Part shown: one piece after another, positions 53,843 to 60,958 of the stretch
How the letters are laid out: the number at the start of each line of letters is the position of its first letter
Numbering within the stretch: position 1 is the stretch's first letter
Program-made: the position numbers and the translations under genes
Notes under the pieces: generated by a model
Seen by the model: only the letters and a program-made list of their open reading frames with translations
Database searches by the model: none
What the model was told of the DNA's origin: nothing
DNA from: Aeromicrobium piscarium
Lineage (GTDB): Bacteria; Actinomycetota; Actinomycetes; Propionibacteriales; Nocardioidaceae
DNA length: 64,000 nucleotides
Assembly: GCF_007421815.1 (NCBI RefSeq)
Contig: NZ_VLNT01000006.1
Coordinates: 119,108 to 183,107, forward strand
Reading direction: 5' to 3'

Positions 53843-54874
53843 TCAACGGCGGCGCAGGAACCAGGCGAAGATCGGCGCGCCGGCCAGGATCATGAGCAGC
53901 CGGACGAGCTGGGCCGCCGTGACGAAGGTGAGATCGCCGCCGGTCGTCGTCGCGATCGCCAGCACGGCGGAGAAGCCCCCCGGGGTCGTGGCGAGATAGC
54001 CGTCGAGAGGGCTGAGATCGGTGACATGCGCGAGCCAGGCGCCGAGTGCCGCGCACATGATCATGACGATGACGATGTTCAGCAGAGCAAGCGGTAGCAG
54101 GGACCGGATCGTCGCGAAGGCCGCGCGGGTGAACCGCAGTCCCACGGAGAGCCCGATCAGCACGAAGGCCGCCTGCTGGAGCGCATTCGGCACACCCACG
54201 GCGCCGAACCAGCCGTGCACGATCGCGGCGACGAGCATCGGCCCGAAGACTCCTCCCGCGGGCAGGCGGGCGAGACGCCCGAGCACCAGCCCCACGGCCA
54301 CGCTGAATGCGGTGAAGAGGAGTGCCGGCAAGAGGTGCTCGGTGCTAGCGATTCGGGCCGAGCCTCCCGAGTCTGAAGGATGGAACACGAGATTCACGAT
54401 GAACGGCAGCGACGCCACGATGATGACGACCCGCAGGTACTGCAGGACGGTCACCACGCGGTCGTCGGCCCCCAGGTCGCGCGACATGACGGTGAGGCCA
54501 GAGGCGCCGCCGGGTACGGAGGAGAAGACCGCCGTCTCGCGGGTGATGGTGCCGCGGGCGCTCAGCATGAGCCCGAGGACGACGCTGCCGAGGATCGTGG
54601 CTACGCTCACGAGCAGGACGACCGGCCAGTCGCCGCCGATGCTGCGCAAGGTGTCCAGGTCGATGCTGGCCCCGATGGAGGCCCCGAGCATCGCCTGTCC
54701 CAGCAGATAGAGCGGCTCGGGGAACCGCAGCTCCTGGCGCAGGACCAAGGAGAAGGCGAGTGCACCGGCGAGGGAGCCGATCAGCGTGGCCGCGGAGACG
54801 TGCAGGAGCTCCAAAACACCGATGAGCACTGCGACGATCGCCGCGAGCAACAGTACCCTCCCGGCGCGTCTCAC
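53843..54874 (-). CDS. AbrB-family membrane protein (COG3180-like)
   Basis: A 343-residue protein of about ten helices. LLGQAMLGASIGASID, VFSSVPGGASGLTVMSRDLGADDRVV and LQYLRVVIIVASLPFIV are family blocks, with TTPGGFSAVLAIATTTGGDLTFVTAAQ as the duplicated half. Members are called ammonia monooxygenase-like or AbrB, but are putative transporters of unknown substrate. It does not contain the AbrB DNA-binding fold. Confidence 0.88.
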   Translation of the reverse strand: MRRAGRVLLLAAIVAVLIGVLELLHVSAATLIGSLAGALAFSLVLRQELRFPEPLYLLGQAMLGASIGASIDLDTLRSIGGDWPVVLLVSVATILGSVVLGLMLSARGTITRETAVFSSVPGGASGLTVMSRDLGADDRVVTVLQYLRVVIIVASLPFIVNLVFHPSDSGGSARIASTEHLLPALLFTAFSVAVGLVLGRLARLPAGGVFGPMLVAAIVHGWFGAVGVPNALQQAAFVLIGLSVGLRFTRAAFATIRSLLPLALLNIVIVMIMCAALGAWLAHVTDLSPLDGYLATTPGGFSAVLAIATTTGGDLTFVTAAQLVRLLMILAGAPIFAWFLRRR

Positions 54875-54887
54875 CCGTTGAAACTAG

Positions 54888-54933
54888 CGAACCCGTCATG
54901 TCGGGGCACAGGTGCCCCGACATGACGGGTTCG
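54888..54933. terminator. Perfect 22-bp inverted repeat
   Basis: Arms 54888-54909 and 54912-54933 are perfectly complementary with a 2-nt loop. It lies just after the sulfite-reductase operon (chelatase stop 54946) and just before the AbrB-family gene start (54874). Confidence 0.75.
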
Positions 54934-54945
54934 GTGCGGAACCTC

Positions 54946-55704
54946 TCAGGCGAACATGGCCTCCAGGGGGACCAACTCCACGGCACCGACGGCGTAGCGG
55001 GCCAGGAGGACCTGAGCGATCTCCTGCTCGGCTCCGAGTGGCTCCGCGACCGCGACGGCCCCAGCCTCGGTGGCCAGCTCCGCGACGCGATCGGGCAGGA
55101 CGCCCGGTGCGAGGAACAGCATGCCGACCGCGATGTGACGGCGTCCGTCCGCACGATGCTGGCGCACGGCCTCGCCGGCGGCGGGCGGCACACTCGACGC
55201 GAAGGCGGCGATCGTGGGCAGGCGGTGGTGGGCGCCCCACGCTCGCGCGGCTCGCGAGATCATCGCATTGGCGAGCGGATCGGAGGAGCCGGCACCGGCC
55301 AGCACGAGCGCGTCGAGCTCGCGGACCCGGTTCTCCCGCAACGACTCGCGCAGGCGGCGGTCGAGCACGTTGAAGAAGGCCGACTCGATGCCGAGCACCT
55401 TCGTGACGTGGACGGACAGTCCGCTGTGCCGCTCGGTGGCGGCCTGCGCGGCCTGGGGTACGTCGACCTTGGCGTGATAGGCCTCGGTCAGCAGCAACGG
55501 GACGACCACGATCTCGGAGTAGCCCTCGGCGACAAGACCGTCGACGACCTCGTCGAAACCGGGCTCGCAGAGGTCGAGGAATGCCGTCTCGATGCGGAGA
55601 TCGGGACGCATGCAGCGCGCGAGCTCCGTCAGGGCATTGATCGTGGCGGCCGATCGAGGATCGCGGCTGCCGTGGGCAAGAGCAACGAGTGCTGGTGCGG
55701 TCAT
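54946..55704 (-). CDS. Sirohydrochlorin ferrochelatase (CbiX/SirB-like)
   Basis: A 252-residue two-half chelatase. LVALAHGSRDPRSA supplies the metal-binding His; EIVVVPLLLTEAYHAKVDVP gives the second. The C-terminal half repeats the fold in weaker form (RHIAVGMLFLAPGVLPDRV). The ATG at 55704 has GGAAGGAGGG ahead and overlaps the microprotein stop. It inserts iron into sirohydrochlorin to make sirohaem for the sulfite reductase. Confidence 0.93.
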   Translation of the reverse strand: MTAPALVALAHGSRDPRSAATINALTELARCMRPDLRIETAFLDLCEPGFDEVVDGLVAEGYSEIVVVPLLLTEAYHAKVDVPQAAQAATERHSGLSVHVTKVLGIESAFFNVLDRRLRESLRENRVRELDALVLAGAGSSDPLANAMISRAARAWGAHHRLPTIAAFASSVPPAAGEAVRQHRADGRRHIAVGMLFLAPGVLPDRVAELATEAGAVAVAEPLGAEQEIAQVLLARYAVGAVELVPLEAMFA

Positions 55705-55880
55705 GCTTCCCTCCTTCCGGGATGGGTGGTGATGGTGGCGGGGTTGAGTTGGCCGATGAACTTCAGGCTGAAGGCGCGCAGGCAGCTGCGACACTCCCAG
55801 GCTCCGTGGGTCTCGCCGTGCGGACGAAGGTCTTCATCGGCGCAGTACGGGCAGTGGTACGGCATGGCCCTCGCGCTCAT
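55701..55880 (-). CDS. 59-residue zinc-ribbon microprotein
   Basis: Starts ATG at 55880 (MSARAMPYHCPYCADED) and ends at 55701, overlapping the chelatase ATG by 4 bp and the sulfite reductase stop by 4 bp. Two CxxC pairs, CPYC and CRSC, form a zinc ribbon; GAWECRSCLRAFSLKFIG is the second half. It is below many length cut-offs, but position, overlaps and cysteines support it. I recall similar small proteins next to actinobacterial sulfite reductase genes; the role is unknown. Confidence 0.8.
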   Translation of the reverse strand: MSARAMPYHCPYCADEDLRPHGETHGAWECRSCLRAFSLKFIGQLNPATITTHPGRREA

Positions 55881-57562
55881 CGGAGGAGCTCCTCATCGGC
55901 GCGGGCGACCCAGCCGGCGAAGGTCTCGTCGCCGTCGCGCTGCTCCAGATAGGTGCGCGCGAGCTTCTCGACGTAGTCGGGGAGCTGATCCGCGGTGACC
56001 TTGTGGGCTCGCAGCTTGCGGCCGAAGCTCGCGTCGAGCCCGAGCGCCCCGCCCAGGTGCACCTGGAAGCCCTCGACCTGATCGCCGTTCTCGTCGACGA
56101 CGAGCTGGCCCTTGAGGCCGATATCGGCGGTCTGGATGCGGGCGCAGGAGTTCGGGCAGCCGTTGACGTTGACCGTGATGGGGCTGTCCAGCTCGGGTAC
56201 GCGGTCCTCGAGCTCGGTCACGAGCTCGGCGGCGCGCTGCTTGGTCTCGACGATCGCGAGCTTGCAGTATTCGATGCCGGTGCAGGCCATCGTGTTGCGG
56301 CGCCACTGCGACGGGCGGGCCCGCATGCCGAGCTCGTCGAGGGCCGCGACGAGGGACTCGACTCGGTCCTCCTCGACGTCGAGCACGAGGATCTTCTGCA
56401 TCGGCGTCGTCGCGAGGCGGTTCGAGCCGTGGGCCTCGGCGACGTCGGCGATCTGACGCAGCAGCGTGCCGGATACACGGCCCACGCTCGGTGCGGCGCC
56501 GACGTAGTAGCGTCCGTCCGTCTGCTGGTGGACGCCGACGTGGTCCGAGGGCGTGGTGGGGGCACCGGGATCGTCGAGGTCGATGAGCTCGCGCTTCAGG
56601 TACTCGTCCTGCAGCACCTCGCGGAACTTCTCGATGCCCCAGTCGGCGAGGAGGAACTTCAGCCGGGCACGCGAGCGCAGGCGGCGGTATCCGTAGTCGC
56701 GGAAGATGCTGGTGACGCCCTCCCACACTTCGGGGACCTCGTCGAGCGGCACCCAGACGCCGAGCCGCTTGGCGAGCATCGGATTGGTGGAGAGGCCCCC
56801 GCCGACCCACAGGTCGAAGCCGGGCCCGTACTCGGGATGGACGGCGCCGATGAAGGCGATGTCGTTGATCTGCGGCACGACATCGTGCCCGGGATGGCCG
56901 CTGATCGCGGACTTGAACTTGCGCGGCAGGTTCGAGAAGGCCTGATCGCCGATGTAGCGGCTCTCGATCGCGTCGATCGCGGGCCGTCCGTCGATGATCT
57001 CGTCGGCGGCGACGCCGGCGACGGGGCTGCCGAGGATGACGCGAGGGCAGTCACCGCAGGCCTCCTGGGTGGACAGGCCGACGGCCTCCAGCTCCTGCCA
57101 GATCGTGGGCACGTCGCGGACGTCGATCCAGTGGAACTGGACGTTCTGGCGGTCGGTGAGGTCGGCGGTGTCGCGGGCGTAGCGCGTCGACAGGTCGGCG
57201 ATGGTGCGCAGCTGGGCGACCGTGAGCTGGCCGCCGTCGATGCGCACGCGCAGCATGAAGTAGCGGTCGTCGAGCTGTTCCGGCTCGAGGGTCGCGGTCT
57301 TTCCGCCGTCGATACCGGGCTTGCGCTGCGTGTAGAGGCCCCACCAGCGGAAGCGTCCGCGCAGATCGCCCGGGTCGATGGAGTCGAAGCCGCGGTGCGC
57401 GTAGATGTTCTCGATGCGAGCGCGGACGTTGAGCGGGTTGTCGTCCTTCTTGGACTGCTCGTTGGCGTTCAGGGGCTCGCGGTAGCCGAGGGCCCACTGG
57501 CCCTCGCCGCGCTTGCGGCGGGGCGTGCGGGGCCGGGTGTCGGTGCCGGATGCAGATGCCAT
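55877..57562 (-). CDS. sir: Ferredoxin-dependent sulfite reductase
   Basis: A 561-residue assimilatory sulfite/nitrite reductase. The sirohaem-[4Fe-4S] site is seen as ACTGIEYCKLAI and NVNGCPNSCARIQTADIG (four cysteines, CxxxxxC and CxxxC). The two ferredoxin-like half domains have QNVQFHWIDVRDVPTIW and GRYYVGAAPSVGRVSGTL. ETRQ-like and KPGIDGGKTATLE segments match NirA/SirA of actinobacteria. It reduces sulfite to sulfide with six electrons. cysH is not adjacent. Confidence 0.95.
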   Translation of the reverse strand: MASASGTDTRPRTPRRKRGEGQWALGYREPLNANEQSKKDDNPLNVRARIENIYAHRGFDSIDPGDLRGRFRWWGLYTQRKPGIDGGKTATLEPEQLDDRYFMLRVRIDGGQLTVAQLRTIADLSTRYARDTADLTDRQNVQFHWIDVRDVPTIWQELEAVGLSTQEACGDCPRVILGSPVAGVAADEIIDGRPAIDAIESRYIGDQAFSNLPRKFKSAISGHPGHDVVPQINDIAFIGAVHPEYGPGFDLWVGGGLSTNPMLAKRLGVWVPLDEVPEVWEGVTSIFRDYGYRRLRSRARLKFLLADWGIEKFREVLQDEYLKRELIDLDDPGAPTTPSDHVGVHQQTDGRYYVGAAPSVGRVSGTLLRQIADVAEAHGSNRLATTPMQKILVLDVEEDRVESLVAALDELGMRARPSQWRRNTMACTGIEYCKLAIVETKQRAAELVTELEDRVPELDSPITVNVNGCPNSCARIQTADIGLKGQLVVDENGDQVEGFQVHLGGALGLDASFGRKLRAHKVTADQLPDYVEKLARTYLEQRDGDETFAGWVARADEELLR

Positions 57563-57655
57563 GAGTCTCTTTCGGGACAGGAGCGCACGGCAGGGCTCAG
57601 ACGCGGGGAGATGCCGCGCGACCGGTTTGCGGGGAGGCAGAAGGGGTCGCTGGTA

Positions 57656-57736
57656 TCAGCGACACATCATCGAACGCGCACGACCGAGGTCCACGTGGAG
57701 GCGTTCCACGAGCCAGACGGTCTGTGCGGTGAGCAT
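57656..57736 (-). CDS. Candidate leader peptide of the sulfite-reductase operon
   Basis: A 26-codon ORF (MLTAQTVWLVERLHVDLG then RARSMMCR, stop) sits about 93 nt before the sir start. LVxRxHVDLxR...C-R matches a family of short actinobacterial leader peptides that I recall upstream of sulfur-assimilation genes. In mycobacteria, Cys-coding short ORFs are established cysteine-responsive attenuators upstream of similar operons. Here the Cys codon lies one codon before the stop. No good ribosome site, so it may be leaderless. Confidence 0.65.
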   Translation of the reverse strand: MLTAQTVWLVERLHVDLGRARSMMCR

Positions 57737-57780
57737 GGAACCAGCATGCTGCTGGGGAGAGTCCGACACAAACTCCAATC

Positions 57781-58458
57781 TCACAATGTGGATGTAGTGT
57801 CCGAGGAGTGAGATAAGTCGGCTGCCTCGGGTGCCACGAGGGAGATCGCGAAGGCGGCTGCGGCGGTCACGGCGAGGAGCGCGATGGCGGCCCCCGCGGC
57901 GATGGCCCAGGGCACCAGTCCGGCCGCCGCCGCACCCAGTGTGACAGCCGGATTCGCTGCGATGACGAGGACGATCGAGGTTCCGGAGCCGGCGGCGACG
58001 ACCGGGACCGCGATGAGCCCCTCGGCCCCCGCGCCGTCGACCGCCAGGACCGCCCAGGCCGTGAGCACCCCGGTGAGCACTGTGACCAGCGCCACATGGG
58101 TCCAGCTGGGTTCCGCGAACAACAACGGCTCGCCGATCCGTGCGCCGAGGGCCGAAGCGCCGAAACCCGCCACCAAGGCTGTCGCGAGTTGCACCACCAG
58201 GGTCGGCAGGAACTCGGCGAAACGGGCCCGGCCGACCAGGGCCAGGGGGAGTGCCCACGCGGCGTTGACCTCCGCCAGGCCGGAGTGCTCCGTACTGCTC
58301 GCGCTGCGCCCGAACCAGGCGAGCAGCACGGTGGTCGCGGCGACGGCTGCCACCGCGAGCACTGCCGAGGAGGCGTGCAACGCCAGGATCGCGGCGATCG
58401 TGAGCACGAAGGAGGTCGTGCCCGCCATCAGAAGCCGGCGGCCGAGCGGCGGGGTCAT
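57781..58458 (-). CDS. Aquaporin-like (MIP fold) membrane protein, degenerate
   Basis: A 225-residue protein of about six helices. In the second half, LVIAANPAVTLGAAAAGLV carries an intact NPA motif, and in the first, AEVNAAWALPLALVGR is the equivalent position with NPA changed to NAA. Pattern ALVGRARFAEFLPTLVVQLATALVAG resembles the MIP segment AxxGRxxxxExxxYxxAQ. It may therefore be a diverged MIP channel or pseudo-channel. The ATG at 58458 or GTG at 58518 may start it. Confidence 0.55.
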   Translation of the reverse strand: MTPPLGRRLLMAGTTSFVLTIAAILALHASSAVLAVAAVAATTVLLAWFGRSASSTEHSGLAEVNAAWALPLALVGRARFAEFLPTLVVQLATALVAGFGASALGARIGEPLLFAEPSWTHVALVTVLTGVLTAWAVLAVDGAGAEGLIAVPVVAAGSGTSIVLVIAANPAVTLGAAAAGLVPWAIAAGAAIALLAVTAAAAFAISLVAPEAADLSHSSDTTSTL

Positions 58459-58600
58459 GCGCGGACCACCCGCGACGAGCGGCTCGGGAGACAGTGGAGC
58501 TGGATGTCCATACCGCACACGGTAGACGGCCCGCGCGCTGTGGCGCGTGAACGAATCGCGCCTGCCGCCCTCGCGCTCCTCGCCTCGCTACCGTGGGGGC

Positions 58601-59491
58601 ATGGCCACCAACGACTCGGTCGGCCGCCCGGGTGTGGTGGACGAGCTCAAGCGTGTGGTCGCGCGTACTTTCGCCGCGTGCATCCGTTACCGGGTCACCG
58701 GGATGGCGGCAGAGGCGGCGTTCTTCGCGATCCTGTCGCTGCCGCCGCTGATCTTCGGCCTCGCCGGGTCGATCGGCTTCATCGCCGCACGGTATGACGT
58801 GGCGCAGCTGGACCTGTTCCGTCAGCGGATCATCGACCTGACTTCGCAGGCGCTCAATGACGCGACGGTGGACGCGATCATCGTCCCGACCCTCGACGAG
58901 GTGCTCAGCGGGGGAGGGCGCATCGATGTCATCTCGGTGGGCTTCGTGTTGGCGCTGTAGTCGGGCTCGCGAGCGCTGAACGTGTTCATCGACACCATCT
59001 CGATCATGTACGGGCTCGGCGGTCACCGGGGGATCGTCAAGACCCGCGTGCTCTCCTTCAGCCTCTACATCGTCGCCTTGGCGATCGGGATCGTCCTGGT
59101 GCCGCTCGTGCTGGTCGGGCCGGTGCTGGTGGGTCAGTGGATACCGGAGAACTGGCGCTGGCTGAGCGTCCTCTATTGGCCGGGTGTCCTCCTGCTGTCG
59201 ACGGGATTCCTCGCGATGCTCTACCACGTCTCGGTGCCCGTGCGGCAGCCGTGGCGCATGGCGCTTCCCGGTGCGGTGTTCACCGTCGCGATGTGGATCC
59301 TGGGGAGCTGGCTGGTGCGCTGGGTGCTGGACTTCAGCGATGGAGGCATGTCGATCTTCGGGCCGCTTGCGGCACCGATCGCGTTGCTGCTGTGGCTGTT
59401 CGTCATCGCGATCTCGGTACTTATCGGTGCGGCGCTCAACGCCTCGGTGGCCGGAATCCTGCGCGAGCGCGCCGATCCCGCCCCCACCTGA
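58601..59491 (+). pseudogene. YihY/BrkB-family membrane protein, amber-interrupted
   Basis: The reading frame is intact except for a TAG at 58958-58960. It opens with MATNDSVGRPGVVDELK and continues in the same frame after the stop as SGSRALNVFIDTISIMYGL, the motif that in YihY proteins reads ALWSGSRALN. A TGG-to-TAG (W to stop) G-to-A change explains it. The first half has AAEAAFFAILSLPPLIFGL, the second about five helices. It is a recent pseudogene, or a sequencing error. Confidence 0.85.
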
Positions 59492-59516
59492 CCCTCCCGG
59501 TCCGAGATTTGGCCGG

Positions 59517-59552
59517 TTGTGGCCCGTTACTCACGAGGAGAACGGGCCACAA
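59517..59552. terminator. Bidirectional hairpin terminator
   Basis: Perfect 12-bp arms TTGTGGCCCGTT/AACGGGCCACAA with a 12-nt loop, between the convergent brkB-like and ybaK-like genes. Confidence 0.8.
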
Positions 59553-59579
59553 GTGGACAAAAGTCGCGCGTCCGCGGGA

Positions 59580-60056
59580 TCACTCCGGGAGCTTGGAGAC
59601 GGTCACCCAGGGAGCGCCGTCGGTGACCTTCTCGAGCTCCTCGCAGGTGAGCTCGATCGCGGAGTTCCCCGTGCCGCAGGCGGGGAAGACGCTCGGGAAG
59701 CGCCGCATAGAGGTATCGAGGTAGACCGTCGCGGAGTCCGGATTGCCGAAGGGGCACACGCCGCCAGGCTCATGGCCGGTGAGGCGCTCCACGTCGTCGC
59801 CCTTGAGCATCGACGCCTTCAGCCCGAACTCGCGCTTGAACGCGGAATTGTCGAGGCGTGCGTCGCCGGCCATCACCACGAGGACCGCGGTGTCCGGCTC
59901 GGGACCGCGGAAGCTCAACGTCTTGGCGATCCGGGCGGGCTCGACCCCGAGAGCGGCCGCGGCCAGCTCGACCGTCGCACTGGACTCGGTGGTGACGACG
60001 ATGTCCTCGGCGCGTCCGTGGGCGGCCAGGTGGGCGCGGGCGATCTCCAATGACAT
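59580..60056 (-). CDS. YbaK/EbsC-type aminoacyl-tRNA deacylase
   Basis: A 158-residue editing domain. AKTLSFRGPEPDTAVLVVMAGD carries the conserved lysine, and LTGHEPGGVCPFGNPD, with the Gly-x-Cys-Pro motif, is diagnostic. It hydrolyses mischarged tRNA such as Cys-tRNA-Pro. It is transcribed alone toward a strong terminator. Confidence 0.93.
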   Translation of the reverse strand: MSLEIARAHLAAHGRAEDIVVTTESSATVELAAAALGVEPARIAKTLSFRGPEPDTAVLVVMAGDARLDNSAFKREFGLKASMLKGDDVERLTGHEPGGVCPFGNPDSATVYLDTSMRRFPSVFPACGTGNSAIELTCEELEKVTDGAPWVTVSKLPE

Positions 60057-60074
60057 GGCTCGATCGTACGAGTG

Positions 60075-60245
60075 TCAGGACGACGCGGATGCTGTGGAGG
60101 CACTCTCCGGATCATCGAGGAAGTCGAGGGTGGGCACGTAGAACAGGCTTCCGGTCACGGCCGTGGAGAAGTCGAGGATGCGGTCGTGGTTGCCCGGCGG
60201 ATCGCCTACGGTGACTCGCCACGGGGCAATCAGAAGATCCAAATC
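60075..60245 (-). pseudogene. C-terminal remnant of a Dyp-type peroxidase
   Basis: The minus-strand frame, open from 60245 to a TGA at 60077-60075, reads GDPPGNHDRILDFSTAVTG then SLFYVPTLDFLDDPESAS, the conserved C-terminal end of Dyp-type haem peroxidases. Codons before GDPPGN (DLDLLIAPWRVTV) are unrelated, and a TAA follows at 60248-60246. The rest of the gene is missing. The segment 60246-60497 shows nothing recognisable. Confidence 0.7.
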
Positions 60246-60497
60246 TTAGGCGTAACGGCCGCCTTGCCCGCATATGACAAGCCCGGGCGTGTCACCGCAA
60301 CCGGGTCAGAAGTTCGACATGGTCTCAATATCGAGAACAGAAACCCCGACCGTCGGGTGATCCCGAGACCGAGGTCTCTGGCGCGTTACTTGGGGAAGTG
60401 CGGCGCACCGGAGACGATACCTCTGGGGAGTGGGTCCACATCACCCCCTCCAGAAGTGGCGGCCAAAGCTGGAGTCGCAGCAAGAGAGGCCACCCAC

Positions 60498-60587
60498 ATG
60501 GCTACTCGTCGACAGACGCGCACCATTCGCCGTGGCGGTGTGACGGTCCGTGTTACGACCACGACCACCACCGCCCCGGCCAGGTGA
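60498..60587 (+). CDS. Candidate 29-residue Arg/Thr-rich ORF
   Basis: ATG (MATRRQTRTIRRGGVTVRV, then a run of Thr, APAR) with AGAGG 8 nt upstream, followed by a 10-bp hairpin. Just after the stop another frame reads VTIKRTIR, so a frameshift could have shortened it. No family known; only a candidate. Confidence 0.3.
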   Translation: MATRRQTRTIRRGGVTVRVTTTTTTAPAR

Positions 60588-60625
60588 CCATCAAACGCAC
60601 CATCCGCTAGCCGGATGAGCGCGAG

Positions 60626-60656
60626 AACGGGCGAGGAGATGTGGCTCTCGCCCGTT
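60626..60656 (+). terminator. Hairpin terminator
   Basis: Arms AACGGGCGAG (60626-60635)/CTCGCCCGTT (60647-60656) followed by TTCCC. Confidence 0.65.
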
Positions 60657-60709
60657 TCCCGTCCAAGGGGTATGTGCGCGTTCCACAGTGGCGTGAGGCG
60701 AGATGAGAA

Positions 60710-60737
60710 GAGGCCCCCGGATGAATCCGGGGGCCTC
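60710..60737. terminator. Terminator next to the tRNA fragment
   Basis: Perfect 13-bp arms (60710-60722 and 60725-60737) with a 2-nt loop. On the minus strand it directly follows the tRNA 3' end at 60742, as expected for the original tRNA terminator. Confidence 0.75.
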
Positions 60738-60741
60738 TCGA

Positions 60742-60769
60742 TGGTGGGCGATACTGGGTTTGAACCAGA
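60742..60769 (-). other. tRNA 3'-end fragment (attachment site)
   Basis: Minus strand: the T-arm CTGG-TTCAAAC-CCAG followed by TATCGCCC and ACCA (with the encoded CCA). No matching acceptor 5' half, D-arm or anticodon arm precedes it. It is the piece left when an element integrates into a tRNA gene. The sequence resembles valine tRNA ends of actinobacteria; that assignment is a guess. Confidence 0.75.
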
Positions 60770-60885
60770 AATCTGGCGTTTCGCGGATAGCGCCTAGCGC
60801 CATCCTCGCATCATGATTTAGACTGAAATAGCAGTCAATAATGCGATGGACATGAGTGGACAGTTCTGCCCAACTTGGACCGTTC

Positions 60886-60927
60886 AAGGACTACGCAAGG
60901 ACTACGAAGGACTACGCAAGGACTACG
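60886..60927 (+). repeat. Four direct repeats before the integrase gene
   Basis: AAGGACTACG at 60886, 60897, 60907 and 60918, in a 10/11-bp rhythm, so about one helical turn apart. They lie between the att fragment and the integrase start, a typical place for integrase arm-type or excisionase sites. Confidence 0.7.
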
Positions 60928-60958
60928 AAATCGGGGGGCGGCTGGAGTGTCGCGCAGT

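Noticed and set aside
53843-54874. AbrB transition-state DNA-binding regulator
   Set aside because: The protein is all membrane helices; only the family nickname is shared.
60742-60850. Complete tRNA gene
   Set aside because: Only the T-arm and 3' acceptor half are present; no GGGCGAT-like 5' acceptor, D-arm or anticodon stem about 75 nt upstream.
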